A DNA stretch of 64,000 nucleotides from Halovenus halobia (GCF_051414135.1 NZ_JBLKOA010000003.1:248001-312000), one strand, 5' to 3'. Positions 1-8,948 are shown, counted from the stretch's first letter. Made by a program: numbers and translations. The notes: generated from the sequence alone by a model not told the origin.

Positions 1-533
1 TTCGGCCCGACAAAGAGTGAGAGACGGTCGACCAGTCCACTCTCGAACAGCGAGTAGATAATTTCGCCACCGCCCTCGACCATCAGCTGGTCGATACCGT
101 GGTCGGCGAGTTCCTCGAAGGCAGCCGCGAGGTCAACGCGGGCGTCGCCGGCCTGAATCACTGTTGCACCTGCCTCTTCCATCTGGCCGACGAAATCGGT
201 CGGGGCGGCTTCGCTGACAAGCAAATAGCTCCCAGCGCGCTCGTCGAGCACCTTCGCGTCAGGCGGCGTGCGAATCCGCGAGTCAGCGACGACGCGCGCT
301 GGCTGTTCAGGGTCGCCTCGGTCAGTCCGGGCGGTGACAAGTGACTCGTCGGCAACTGTCAGCGACGGGTCATCGGCCAGCACGGTGCCGACGCCGACCA
401 TAACTGCGTCGCTGTCAGCCCGGAGTTCGTCGACGCGCTGGAAGTCGGCGTCGTTGCTGATCTCGACCTGTTCGCGCTCCCGCGAAGAGAGTTTCCCGTC
501 GGCGCTGGTCGCGGCGTTGACAACCACTCGCAT
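1..533 (-). CDS. arfC: 2,5-diamino-6-ribosylaminopyrimidinone 5'-phosphate reductase, 3' end outside window
   Basis: Likely reduces the ribosyl side chain of the diaminopyrimidinone phosphate to ribityl with NAD(P)H, an early step of archaeal riboflavin synthesis in the cytoplasm. The visible 177 residues open with MRVVVNAATSADGKLS, continue with VGVGTVLADDPSLTV (about residues 47-60) and reach the glycine-rich MVEGGGEII near residue 155, all typical of the RibD C-terminal/DHFR-like reductase fold. The ATG at 531-533 starts exactly at the family N-terminus. The family is about 220 residues, so roughly 40 are missing beyond the left edge. It lies downstream of the lipoprotein gene on the same strand. 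Confidence 0.85.
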   Translation of the reverse strand, partial: MRVVVNAATSADGKLSSREREQVEISNDADFQRVDELRADSDAVMVGVGTVLADDPSLTVADESLVTARTDRGDPEQPARVVADSRIRTPPDAKVLDERAGSYLLVSEAAPTDFVGQMEEAGATVIQAGDARVDLAAAFEELADHGIDQLMVEGGGEIIYSLFESGLVDRLSLFVGP

Positions 534-581
534 ACCAGCTTCGGCGAGCCGCTGGTAATTACGGGTTTCGGTCCCGGCGGG

Positions 582-1016
582 TCAGCCGGTTGCGCTGTCA
601 TCGTCTGGCTCGCCTTCGCTGACGACGAGTTCGTAGCCACCGATCTCGTCTTCGGCTTCTTCGACGTCGAACCGGAGTTCGGCCGATTCTTCGGGGGCTA
701 TCGGGCCGTGCTGTCGAGTGTACGGTGAGCCGAGTGCCTTGCCCTCCCGGTCACGCATCTGGAGCGTCACAGCTGCGTACTCTGGTTCGGTGCCGATATT
801 TCTGAGTTCGAGAATAATAGAGACCTGCCCGTTCTCGACAATCTGGTTGTCAGCCTCACGCCTGAGGTCGTCTACTTCGACGTGAACGTCACGGTGGACA
901 CCATCGACGGACGCGTCGTCGTCAGAGTTGTCGGTCTCCTCAGTGTCCATACAGCCCGCGAGACCGCCCGTTACCGCGCCGCAAACCCCCCCGAGGATGA
1001 ACGTCCGTCGGTCCAT
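582..1016 (-). CDS. Tat-exported lipoprotein, small beta-sandwich type
   Basis: A 144-residue predicted cell-surface lipoprotein of unknown function. The N-terminus MDRRTFILGG has the twin arginine, followed by a short hydrophobic stretch and the lipobox LAGC with the lipid-bearing Cys at residue 22. This is the standard Tat lipoprotein arrangement of haloarchaea. An acidic linker (about 23-40) leads to one compact domain (45-135) with alternating hydrophobic strands that resembles FxLyD-type extracellular beta domains. No catalytic residues are apparent. It is transcribed towards the riboflavin reductase with a 48-base gap. Function is not inferred. Confidence 0.75.
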   Translation of the reverse strand: MDRRTFILGGVCGAVTGGLAGCMDTEETDNSDDDASVDGVHRDVHVEVDDLRREADNQIVENGQVSIILELRNIGTEPEYAAVTLQMRDREGKALGSPYTRQHGPIAPEESAELRFDVEEAEDEIGGYELVVSEGEPDDDSATG

Positions 1017-1113
1017 GTGGTAGCTCGGTCCGAAGGCGGCATAAACGTACGCATCTCTGGGGTAACTGACACGACGCCAGAGCCGTTTTTACTGTCGACA
1101 CCGAAGACCAGCT

Positions 1114-2040
1114 GTGACCCAGCCTGCGTCGAATCCGACGGCAACAGCGCTGGCAGACTCTGACCGGCTCACCGTCGGTGTCGGCTTTCCGCTGACAGAT
1201 AGCCGGGAGTCACAGCCACCGATAGCGCGAGAACTCGACCTCGCCGCCCACGCCGAATCGGTCGGTTTCGATGCGCTGTGGGCGCGAGACGTCCCACTGT
1301 ACTGGCCAAAGTTCGGCGATGCCGGCCAGACCTTCGACATCTGGCCGTGGCTGGCGGCGGTCGCAGCACGCACCGACGAAATTACACTTGGGACGAGCAG
1401 CGTCGTCCTGCCACTCCGGCATCCGGTCCACGTCGCGAAAAGTGCCGCCACAGTCGACCAGTTATCGGGCGGGCGACTGGTGGTTGGTGCCGCGACCGGC
1501 GACCGAGACCCAGAGTTCGACGCCTTCGGAGTCGACGCCGAGCAGCGTGGCGAACTGTTCCGCGAGTCGGTCCGGTGGCTCCGAGCGCTGTGGACTGCGG
1601 ACTTTCCGAGCCTCGACGGCCCGTGGGGCACGCTTGACGGCGACCTCGACCTCGTGCCGAAACCAGCGAGTCAGATTCCGATTCTACCGACTGGTCACGC
1701 ACGACAGGAGCTCTCGTGGATTGGCGACCACGGCGACGGCTGGCTGTTCTATCACCTGCCAGAAGAGACGCTGCGCTCGTTTCTCGACGACTGGCGTGCG
1801 GCCGGGGGCAAAAAACCGTTCGCGATGGCGCTGGGTGTCGAACTGGCCGACGACCCGGCGGCCGGCCCCGAACCGATTCATCAGGGCTACCGTGCGGGCG
1901 TCGAGTGGTTCCGGGAGTATTTCCAGCAACTGAACCAGATTGGGGTCGACCACGTACTCATCGGACTGCGCGGTGAAGACCCCGAGACGGCGCTGTCAAC
2001 GTTCGGCGATGCGGTGCTCGGAGCGCTGTCGAGTTTCTGA
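1114..2040 (+). CDS. LLM-family (luciferase-like, F420/FMN-dependent) oxidoreductase
   Basis: A 308-residue TIM-barrel oxidoreductase of the bacterial luciferase-like superfamily. Visible signatures are LTVGVGFPL at the first strand, AESVGFDALWARDV, the ITLGTSSVVLPLRHPV segment (about 86-101), and VDQLSGGRLVVGAATGD, the cofactor-binding loop region of LLM enzymes. In Halobacteria such enzymes usually use F420, but the sequence alone does not decide between F420 and FMN or give the substrate. The start is the GTG at 1114; no better in-frame start lies closer to the conserved strand. It is monocistronic and divergent from the lipoprotein gene. Confidence 0.85.
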   Translation: MTQPASNPTATALADSDRLTVGVGFPLTDSRESQPPIARELDLAAHAESVGFDALWARDVPLYWPKFGDAGQTFDIWPWLAAVAARTDEITLGTSSVVLPLRHPVHVAKSAATVDQLSGGRLVVGAATGDRDPEFDAFGVDAEQRGELFRESVRWLRALWTADFPSLDGPWGTLDGDLDLVPKPASQIPILPTGHARQELSWIGDHGDGWLFYHLPEETLRSFLDDWRAAGGKKPFAMALGVELADDPAAGPEPIHQGYRAGVEWFREYFQQLNQIGVDHVLIGLRGEDPETALSTFGDAVLGALSSF

Positions 2041-2158
2041 GGGAGAAACTGGCGTCGTTGTTTATTACGATACGAAAGAAAGGGAACGATGGGGTGAAAT
2101 CCCCGCTCCCTGACATCGGCCCTCCGATAGCCGCGCGACGACTCGGTGTCGTCGATTT

Positions 2159-2458
2159 TTATGCGGTCGGCATCTCGGTGCCTGATTCGTCCTGCACTTC
2201 CTTTGCCAGTCGGTACATCCCGTTCGACGCCCAGAGCGCGAACAGGATGCCGACGGCGGGACCGACGGTGTAGCCAATGCTCGAATCCGGATGGATGGAC
2301 GGATTGAGGAACTGGTTCGTGAGGATGATCGAGAAGATGCCGCTGATGTATACGAACGGCAGCGACACGATCAGCAGCGCCGGGAACGACACCGCGGCGA
2401 TGATCTTCGGGTCGAGTTTGTCCATCATGGTCTCTATCGGGTCTAAGACAAAGGCCAT
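2159..2458 (-). CDS. small two-helix membrane protein
   Basis: A 99-residue predicted membrane protein. A first long hydrophobic segment spans about residues 20-48 and a second about 63-80 (IGYTVGPAVGILFALWAS). The two are joined by a short loop with NPSIHPDSS, and the C-terminus is polar. I do not recognise the family. It shares its strand with the DUF1508 protein upstream (37-base gap), so co-transcription is possible. Confidence 0.6.
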   Translation of the reverse strand: MAFVLDPIETMMDKLDPKIIAAVSFPALLIVSLPFVYISGIFSIILTNQFLNPSIHPDSSIGYTVGPAVGILFALWASNGMYRLAKEVQDESGTEMPTA

Positions 2459-2495
2459 TATAGAACTGTCGGCTCAGAGCCGTCGACTGTGACGG

Positions 2496-3149
2496 TCAGG
2501 TGTCGGCTTCGACAGGTGCGCCCGGTGCGTTGCTCTTGACCGAGTTCAGTCCCTGCTTGGCCTTCTGCTTCGAGGAGTAGCCACGGCCACAGTCGGCGAT
2601 GATATTGCCGTTGTCGTGGACGAGTCGCCAGCGCCATTTCTCCTGTTTGTCCTCGTAAATCTCGAAGGTTGCCTTGCTGCCACCCTCCTGCGGTTCGTCC
2701 TGCTCGTCTTTCGAGAGGTCTTCGACGTACGCGCCAGCGACGTTGTTTTTGACGCTTTCGAGGCCCTGCTTTGCCTTCTGCTTCGAGGAGTAGCCCTCGG
2801 AGCCATCAGCGATGATGTTGCCGTTGTTGTGGCGGAGTCGCCAGCGGTGTTCGCCGGCCTCGTCCGTGTACAGGCCGAACGTCGCCTTGCTGGCCTGTGT
2901 CTCAGTTTCGATTGCACCGCCTTCCTCCTCGGCCCACTCGACGTCGATTTCGAGGTTGATGTTTCCGCCTGCACGCTCGACTTCCACGTCGAGTTCGGCT
3001 TCTTCGGGCGGTTCCACAGTCACCGTCTGTTCCTCGTCGACCGGCACTGGTTCCCCCCGGCGGAGTCGGTTCGAGATTCGTCGCAAGAATGATGAAATAC
3101 CGCGCCGGCTGCGTTGCTCCTCAGATTCGTGGACAGTCTCCTCTGTCAT
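2496..3149 (-). CDS. tandem DUF1508 (YegP-like) protein
   Basis: A 217-residue protein of the haloarchaeal HVO_2922-like group. After a basic start and an acidic linker (1-85) it carries two near-identical DUF1508 repeats, about 88-142 and 159-212. Each has the pattern KATFxxYxDxxxxWRWRLxHxNGNIIADxxxGYSSKQKAKQGLxSVK. Bacterial YegP homologues are small beta-alpha proteins often tied to stress, but their molecular role is not settled. The twin repeats suggest internal duplication forming a pseudo-dimer in one chain. Start at 3149 gives MTEETVHESEEQ; an A/T-rich stretch just upstream (3155-3185) could hold the promoter. Confidence 0.85.
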   Translation of the reverse strand: MTEETVHESEEQRSRRGISSFLRRISNRLRRGEPVPVDEEQTVTVEPPEEAELDVEVERAGGNINLEIDVEWAEEEGGAIETETQASKATFGLYTDEAGEHRWRLRHNNGNIIADGSEGYSSKQKAKQGLESVKNNVAGAYVEDLSKDEQDEPQEGGSKATFEIYEDKQEKWRWRLVHDNGNIIADCGRGYSSKQKAKQGLNSVKSNAPGAPVEADT

Positions 3150-3203
3150 ATAGTTATCAGACGACCGCCTCGTATTTAATGATACTCCCCAAGTACGGCC
3201 GGA

Positions 3204-4085
3204 TTATTCGACTATGACATCCTCGGGTTCGAGTGCGTCGGTCAGAATGATATTCGCAGTTCCGGACGGACCAGCAACAGTCAGCGCGAGTCGAGGTGGG
3301 TCTCGGGAGCGAACGACTGGCTGGCTGTTCGGTCGGTCCCAGTCGTGGGCCAGCGGGTCGAGGCCAACCTCGCGCAGTGCCGACCCCACGCGGTCGTCGG
3401 TCAGGAGCGTCGTCAGCGGGTCGACGCCGACGACGAAGGTACACGACCCACAGGCGAGTTCGACCCAGCCGTCGTCTTCGACGTGGTCGAGTCGGAGGTC
3501 AACTGTCGTCGGGCCGGCACAGGCTGGACACTGCCCCGTCCGAGCGAGTCCAACTTCGTGGCGCACCCGTTCACTCACCGCCACGAGCAGCTGCTCGGTG
3601 TCGTGGGACTCGAACCCGTTCTGTGGGAACGGGTAGGTGACTCCCTCCCACGCCGAACAGTCGGGACAGTCGACGGTGACGAACCCGCGGTCGTACTGGA
3701 GTGCAGGGTCGGCCCCGCAGGCTGGGCAGGTAACCGTCGAGAGTCGCTGGTCGGTCTCGACAGTCTCGGTCGGGCGGTGTGCGAGGACCGTCCGGTACAG
3801 CGCTGTCGCGCTCGCCGTCGGGACGTAGCCGTCTTCGACCTGTCGGACGTAGACCCCGCGCAGTTTGTCGAGGTGGTAATTGAACTTCCCGCTGTCTTCC
3901 ATCCCGACAGCGTCCATCAACTCGGCGTAGGATTTCGGTTGGGTGTGAGCCGCCAACCAGTCTTCCAGCAGCGCGAGCAGAATCTCTAGGCGAATATCGT
4001 GGCCGAGCAGGGCAAAGGCCTCCCGAGCGTCGACATCGTCGGCCGCCCGCGCCGGCGACCGACCGTCTCCGAGGTCCATACCCAT
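3204..4085 (-). CDS. ArsR-type winged-helix regulator with two zinc ribbons
   Basis: A 293-residue DNA-binding protein. Residues 20-100 form an ArsR-like winged helix (AFALLGHDIRLEILLALLED, then SGKFNYHLDKLRG). Residues 115-145 hold a Cys4 ribbon (CPAC at 120-123, CPDC at 140-143). A second set follows (CPAC at 186-189, CGSC at 212-215), so two structural zincs are likely. This matches haloarchaeal regulators with a C-terminal DUF7351-like region. I chose ATG 4085 (MGMDLGDGRS); upstream codons to 4163 look non-coding and would overlap the divergent M23 gene. Its target is unknown, but the divergent neighbour at 4190 is a candidate. Confidence 0.8.
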   Translation of the reverse strand: MGMDLGDGRSPARAADDVDAREAFALLGHDIRLEILLALLEDWLAAHTQPKSYAELMDAVGMEDSGKFNYHLDKLRGVYVRQVEDGYVPTASATALYRTVLAHRPTETVETDQRLSTVTCPACGADPALQYDRGFVTVDCPDCSAWEGVTYPFPQNGFESHDTEQLLVAVSERVRHEVGLARTGQCPACAGPTTVDLRLDHVEDDGWVELACGSCTFVVGVDPLTTLLTDDRVGSALREVGLDPLAHDWDRPNSQPVVRSRDPPRLALTVAGPSGTANIILTDALEPEDVIVE

Positions 4086-4189
4086 ACTGGTCGGCCGTCG
4101 CTCAAGTTGGTTCCGGAACGTGGTATGTAAACATGGGTTGTGAAATCCAGTTCGCAAAATCACTAACTACCAATAGCCTCACAGAACAG

Positions 4190-5638
4190 ATGATGACCGC
4201 AAAGCAGACACAGACGACCAACTGGGCCGGACGACTCCGGGAGTGGCTTCGACGAGCAGACCCGACACGACTGGGTCTGTTGGGCGCGCTCTCGCTGCCG
4301 AGCTATGTCGTGGACTCACTGGCGTTTCTGGAGGTGTTCTCGGTGTTTTTCCTGTTCTTTCTCTGGATACTCGTGGGACCGATTGTCGACGCGGTGCTCA
4401 AGCGCGGTGCCGAGGAATCGACGGCACCGACAGACTGGCTCGAAGTGGGTGACTGGCGAGAGATGCTGACCTTCTACGCGACCCTGCCGCTGTTGTTCGC
4501 AAATCCGCTGTTGATGCTGCAGGACGTGTTTCAGATGGCCGGGTCCGCTGTCGCCGCCATCCGCCACCGCGGGTCACTCCCGGCCCGCGGCGACGAGCGC
4601 GCCGTCGAGTATCGGCTTCCCGTCGACGGCGAGTGGACCGTCGTCAACGGCAGCCTCGACCGGGAGTTCTCGCACTCGTGGTTCCCCGTCAACCAGCGCT
4701 ACGCTTACGACTTCGTCAAAACTGACGACGCGGGTCGAAGCCGTCCGGAGGGAGCGAGCGCCGGGATTGCAAACTACTACTGCTACGACGAACCGGTGCT
4801 CGCGCCAGCAGACGGCGTCGTCGTCGATGTCTTCGAGTCAGACCTCGAACCGAACCGAGGCGGCGGCTTCTCGCACCCACTGAAGCGGGATATTCGGGGC
4901 AACTACGTGACGGTTCAGCACGCCCCAGGCGAGTTCTCCTGTCTCGCACATCTTGTCCCCGGCAGCGTGACCGTCAAACCGGGCGACAGCGTTGATCGGG
5001 GCCAGCGAATCGGGCGATGTGGCCACACGGGCAACTCCTCGGAACCACACCTCCACTTCCAGGTGCAGGACAGCCCGACCTTCGAGACGGCAGCGAGCCT
5101 GCCGGTCGAGTTCGCCGGCGTGAGCACGGAGTCACCGTGGCTCGACGACTCGACAGAGACGCCAGAGACGGTAGACGAATCTCCGACAGGAGTGCCGACG
5201 ACCGACGGCGGCGCGACAGCAATCACCGCCGGCCAGCGCGTCGAGCAGCACGAGACCCTCTTTTCGGAGGACCACGAATACGAAACGAACGGCCGCCGCC
5301 TCGCTGCGACGCTCGAACGCACAGCTCTTGGCCTCGCAGTCGGCGTCGTGCTCGCAGTCGTCGGCGGATTTGTCTTCGACCAGCCCGCACTGTTGGCTGG
5401 TCTCGCCAGCCTTGCGGGCGTCGGCCTCGCTGGCTGGGCCGCGGGTCGGTTGGTCGTGACTCCACGCACCGGCGGCACTGGTATCGGCCTCGGGCTCGGA
5501 ATCGCCGCGGCGCTGTGGTGGGTCGGGCTGGGCCTGAGTACACTCGGGGCCGTCGCTGTGGCTGTTGTCTGCTACGGCGTCGTTGCTGAAATAGACCGGC
5601 TGGTGACGAAACGCGGATTCGCCCAGCGAAGCGGATAA
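4190..5638 (+). CDS. membrane-anchored M23 (LytM-type) zinc peptidase-like protein
   Basis: A 482-residue protein. Hydrophobic segments at about 28-68 and 94-113 anchor the N-terminus. An M23/LytM fold spans about 165-315 and a further hydrophobic region about 405-470. M23 landmarks are visible: YAYDF (D174), CLAHL (H254), GHTGNSSEPHLHFQ (H287 and H289), plus the lipoyl-like loop VLAPADGVVVDV. The zinc ligands therefore look intact. Haloarchaea lack murein, so the substrate is probably a surface protein or it plays a structural role; this is inference. Start 4190 follows from the hydrophobic N-terminus; the upstream ATG at 4133 would put its leader over the divergent regulator promoter. Confidence 0.8.
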   Translation: MMTAKQTQTTNWAGRLREWLRRADPTRLGLLGALSLPSYVVDSLAFLEVFSVFFLFFLWILVGPIVDAVLKRGAEESTAPTDWLEVGDWREMLTFYATLPLLFANPLLMLQDVFQMAGSAVAAIRHRGSLPARGDERAVEYRLPVDGEWTVVNGSLDREFSHSWFPVNQRYAYDFVKTDDAGRSRPEGASAGIANYYCYDEPVLAPADGVVVDVFESDLEPNRGGGFSHPLKRDIRGNYVTVQHAPGEFSCLAHLVPGSVTVKPGDSVDRGQRIGRCGHTGNSSEPHLHFQVQDSPTFETAASLPVEFAGVSTESPWLDDSTETPETVDESPTGVPTTDGGATAITAGQRVEQHETLFSEDHEYETNGRRLAATLERTALGLAVGVVLAVVGGFVFDQPALLAGLASLAGVGLAGWAAGRLVVTPRTGGTGIGLGLGIAAALWWVGLGLSTLGAVAVAVVCYGVVAEIDRLVTKRGFAQRSG

Positions 5639-5669
5639 ATTGATAACGCGGGCACTGCTACTATCGACT

Positions 5670-6044
5670 GTGACAGACGCCCAAGACGAGTTCAAAATCC
5701 CGGTGTTCAGCGGGAAAGCGGCCGTCGAAGCGGGGTACGCACAGGCCCAGCAGAACGGTGTCCCATTTTTCGGTATCGAGGAGTACGAGGAGGGCTACGC
5801 GGTGACGTACGACCTCCTGCCGGCCGACGAGGAACTTGCACCGACCGCGAGGAAGGAGGTCGAGACGCGACTGACCGCCACGGTCGAAGATATCGTCGGC
5901 GATGACGGGCTTGCAACAGTCGAGGTGAGCAAGTCAGTCAACGATTCGCTGGGCAACGTCTCGATGCTCGAAACCGAGGCCAGCGCCAGACGCATCGCAC
6001 AGGCGATTGCACCAATCGTCCTCGACACCGCCAACTGGGCGTAA
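5670..6044 (+). CDS. conserved haloarchaeal protein of unknown function
   Basis: A 124-residue acidic cytoplasmic protein with no signal or membrane segment. It begins at GTG 5670 (VTDAQDEFKIPVFSGKAAVEAGYAQ). An upstream ATG at 5640 would add ten hydrophobic residues and nearly touch the M23 stop, so it is less likely. It ends one base before the ATG of the DapA-like aldolase, so the two are almost certainly co-transcribed. I see no catalytic motif and do not recognise the family. Confidence 0.65.
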   Translation: MTDAQDEFKIPVFSGKAAVEAGYAQAQQNGVPFFGIEEYEEGYAVTYDLLPADEELAPTARKEVETRLTATVEDIVGDDGLATVEVSKSVNDSLGNVSMLETEASARRIAQAIAPIVLDTANWA

Positions 6045-6045
6045 C

Positions 6046-6897
6046 ATGCAGGGAGTCGGCCCACCACTCGTGACGCCGTTCGACGAATCCGGCGCGGTCG
6101 ATTACGACCGACTGACCGACCTCGTCGACCACTTAGAGGACGGCGTAGATTTCTTCGTCCCCTGTGGCACGACCAGCGAAGCGCCGCTGTTGACGCCAAC
6201 CGAACGAGCGAACGTCATCGAGGCTGTCGCTGACGCAACGTCTGCCCCGGTGCTCGCCGGGACGGGTGCGCCGGGGCTGAAACAGAGTCAAAACTGGACC
6301 ACCGCTGCCGCTGACGCCGGTGCCGACGCCGCGCTGGTCGTGACACCCTTTTACTACGACCACAGTCAGGCGACACTGGCTGAGTACTACCGCGAATTGG
6401 CCACAACAGTCGATGTCCCAGTCTATCTCTACTCGGTTCCGTCGTTCACTGGCACGCAACTCGACCCCGAAACGGTTGGCGAACTGGCAGAGCACCCAAA
6501 CATTGCGGGGCTGAAGGACTCAACCGGCGACTACGAGGCGGCGGTCCGGACACTCGACAGAGTGGACGACTCCTTCGATGTGTTCGTCGGGAGTGCGAGT
6601 ATTCTCGCGCAGGCACTGGCCGCAGGTGCGAGCGGCGGCGTCCTCGCGCTGGCAAATCTCGCCCCCAGCCCACTCGCTGAAATTGTCGACGACGCCAACG
6701 ACCCCGAGCGGACGCTGGCCCAGAACCGCCCGCTGGTCGAACTCAACAGAGCCGTCACCACGGAGTACGGCATTCCAGGGCTGAAATACGCGATGCGGTC
6801 GCGAGGGCTCCCGGCGGGGTACGCCCGCAGCCCGCACCGCGAACTTGGTGAGACAGGTCGCAAGCGCATCGACGAGTTGCTTGTTCGGATTGAGTAG
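6046..6897 (+). CDS. DapA/NAL-family aldolase (dihydrodipicolinate synthase-like)
   Basis: A 283-residue class I aldolase TIM barrel. Family marks are PPLVTPF at strand 1, the substrate-binding GTTSEAPLLTPTER loop, YLYSVPSF (the catalytic Tyr of the YxxP motif) and the Schiff-base lysine in IAGLKDSTGDY. Members split between lysine synthesis (DapA), N-acetylneuraminate lyase and 2-keto-3-deoxy-sugar acid aldolase. The GTTSE loop is the usual pyruvate-binding motif and does not decide. No lysine or sugar gene is adjacent, so I leave the substrate open. ATG 6046 directly follows the stop of the upstream gene. Confidence 0.85.
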   Translation: MQGVGPPLVTPFDESGAVDYDRLTDLVDHLEDGVDFFVPCGTTSEAPLLTPTERANVIEAVADATSAPVLAGTGAPGLKQSQNWTTAAADAGADAALVVTPFYYDHSQATLAEYYRELATTVDVPVYLYSVPSFTGTQLDPETVGELAEHPNIAGLKDSTGDYEAAVRTLDRVDDSFDVFVGSASILAQALAAGASGGVLALANLAPSPLAEIVDDANDPERTLAQNRPLVELNRAVTTEYGIPGLKYAMRSRGLPAGYARSPHRELGETGRKRIDELLVRIE

Positions 6898-6948
6898 CAC
6901 GGAGAGGTTTTACGAGACTACCGGAGGGTTCTCGATTTACAACAACCA

Positions 6949-7336
6949 AAAAGCCCCCGCTCGCTTGACCGTCCGGGTGGTTCGAAAGACGGCGCTGCCG
7001 TCTTTCGTCATCACGAGAGAGCTTCGCTCTCTCGAACGACCTCGCTGCGCTCCTCGCCCTTCGGGCTGTGGTGCTTACTTCGGCCGGGACGGACCAAGCG
7101 AGCGGCCCCTTTCAGTCCCATCCGCGGTGGCCCGTGACACGAGCAACAGGGTGGACTGAAAGGGGCGTTCACGGCGCGAAGCGCCGTGAGCTCGGGAGAC
7201 GGAGTCTCCCGGTGACGTAAGCACGCGACTGAAAGGAGCGCGCGTGGTTCGAGAGAGTAAAGCTCTCTCGTCATCCTGAAAATCTCTGATTTTCTGAGAC
7301 AACGAGTCGCGGGAGTCGAGAGCGCCGGGGCTTTCT
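6949..7336 (+). repeat. composite palindromic intergenic element (copy 1)
   Basis: A 388-base non-coding block bounded by inverted AAAAGCCCC and GGGGCTTT and packed with hairpins. Perfect or near-perfect stems sit at about 6982-7007 (CGAAAGACGG/CCGTCTTTCG), 7014-7034 (CGAGAGAG/CTCTCTCG), 7105-7166 (GCCCCTTTCAGTCCA arms around the CCGCGGTGGCCCGTG loop), 7170-7188 (CACGGCGC/GCGCCGTG), 7193-7211 (CGGGAGAC/GTCTCCCG), 7250-7270 and 7276-7295. A shorter relative lies at 22535-22755, and single hairpin types recur at 17432-17520 and 61370-62050. It fills the gap between the aldolase and the DUF790 gene; no ORF fits it. Confidence 0.75.
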
Positions 7337-7421
7337 GGTTCCTTGAAACTCGGCCATCTCATTCAATACCAACTCCTCAAAAGCCCACAGCGTTTTCTCC
7401 CGGCTACGACAAGATACCACA

Positions 7422-8948
7422 GTGTTGCGGAAAGACCTGCTCCGCGTCTCACGGCGCGGCGGCGGCTACCAGCCCGAGTTTGTCGGCCCGGACCAGGAGT
7501 CGCTGGCGGCGCGGGTCATTGGCTGCTATCAGGGACACGTCGACCAGCCACGCCACCAACTCGACGACTCGCTGACCGACATCGAGCGCGAGAGTAAAGA
7601 CTTCAAACTCGTCCGTGGGCTGGCGAAACTCGTTGACGACGACGCGACGTGGGACGTCCAGTCGGACCTCGACCCACGCCGGACGCGAGACGCAGTCTTC
7701 ACCGCGAGTGAGGGCGTCGGTGTCGTCACCGAGGCCGAACGCGAGCAAGCACTACAGCAGGCGGCCGACCAACTTTCGTCCACCCCCGAAACAATCGAGC
7801 GAGCCATGTACGCCGACCGCGAGCAAAACGAGGTGCTCGTCGAACTGGGCCGGCAGTGGGCACCCGAAGATTTGCTCGACCAGTACAACCTCTCACTTGC
7901 CCAGACTGCGCTGTTTGACGCCCGTGAGGTCAGGATTCGCAGTGCCGACCCGAAACGGATTATTTCGGCAGTCAAGCGCCTCCGACTGGTCTACGAGATT
8001 CGGAAACTTCCAGCGGAGGAGCGCCGGACAGTCGCGGGCACAGACCGCGAAATTGTCGTCACCGGGCCTGACGCCCTCTTTCGGCGCACCCGTCGGTACG
8101 GCACGCGCTTTGGGCGACTGCTCCGAACCGTCGTCGGAACTGGCGAGTGGCACCTCACGGCAACCATCGACGACCGTGGCACCGACCGGACGCTCGAACT
8201 CGACGACGACTCCCTCTCGCTACCCGACGCCGACCCGGTGACGGAGGTGAGCTACGACAGCGATGTCGAGCGAGAGTTTGCCACACGCTTCGAGTCGCTG
8301 GACCTCGACTGGGACCTGCTTCGCGAACCCGACGCAATCGAAGCAGGGGAGTACGTCGTCATTCCGGATTTTGCCTTCGACTGGAAACACAGCGATTTTC
8401 GCGTGTACTTCGAGATTATGGGCTTTTGGACCCCCGAGTACGTCGAGAAGAAACTCGCTCGGCTGGACGCAATCGAAGACATCGAGATGCTGGTTGCCGT
8501 CGACGAGAGCCTCGGCGTGGGTGAGGAGGTCGAAACCCGAAACCACCGCGCGATTCCCTACACCGGCCAGGTCAGCGTCAAAGACGTTCGGAACGCGCTC
8601 CGGGAGTACGAGGCCGACCTCGTCGCGGCGGCCGCCGAATCGGTGCCCAAAGCACTCACGCCCGAGAAATCGGTCGTGACCATCAGCGAGGTGGCGGCCG
8701 AGTACGGCGTTAGCGAGAGCGCAATCGAGGGTAAAGAGTTCCCGAAGCATCAGCGCGTGGGCCGAACGCTGGTTGCGCCGGGGGTGCTCGAAGACCTCGG
8801 CGAAGAAATCGAGGCAGGGATGCGTTTCGAAGCAGCCGATGAGCGCCTCGCCGCGGCCGGAATCGAAGACGCGAGCGCGGCGCTCAACGCGCTGGGCTAT
8901 CGCGTCGAGTGGGAAGGACTCGGCGGCGGAACAGTTCGGGAGAAGTAA
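7422..8948 (+). CDS. DUF790/Bax1-type nuclease
   Basis: A 508-residue protein of the DUF790 family, whose crenarchaeal member Bax1 is a structure-specific endonuclease partner of the XPB helicase in nucleotide excision repair. The N-terminal half (LRKDLLRVSRRGGGYQPEFV onward) and the AWPEDLLDxYN-type helix are characteristic. The C-terminal part has a restriction-nuclease-like core: VEREFATRFE, YVVIPDFAFDW and VYFEIMGFWTPEYVEKKLARL (about 268-350), with acidic residues in the PD-(D/E)xK positions. In many archaea the gene sits beside XPB; here its upstream neighbour is a palindromic repeat and no helicase is present. GTG 7422 matches the family N-terminus. Confidence 0.85.
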   Translation: MLRKDLLRVSRRGGGYQPEFVGPDQESLAARVIGCYQGHVDQPRHQLDDSLTDIERESKDFKLVRGLAKLVDDDATWDVQSDLDPRRTRDAVFTASEGVGVVTEAEREQALQQAADQLSSTPETIERAMYADREQNEVLVELGRQWAPEDLLDQYNLSLAQTALFDAREVRIRSADPKRIISAVKRLRLVYEIRKLPAEERRTVAGTDREIVVTGPDALFRRTRRYGTRFGRLLRTVVGTGEWHLTATIDDRGTDRTLELDDDSLSLPDADPVTEVSYDSDVEREFATRFESLDLDWDLLREPDAIEAGEYVVIPDFAFDWKHSDFRVYFEIMGFWTPEYVEKKLARLDAIEDIEMLVAVDESLGVGEEVETRNHRAIPYTGQVSVKDVRNALREYEADLVAAAAESVPKALTPEKSVVTISEVAAEYGVSESAIEGKEFPKHQRVGRTLVAPGVLEDLGEEIEAGMRFEAADERLAAAGIEDASAALNALGYRVEWEGLGGGTVREK

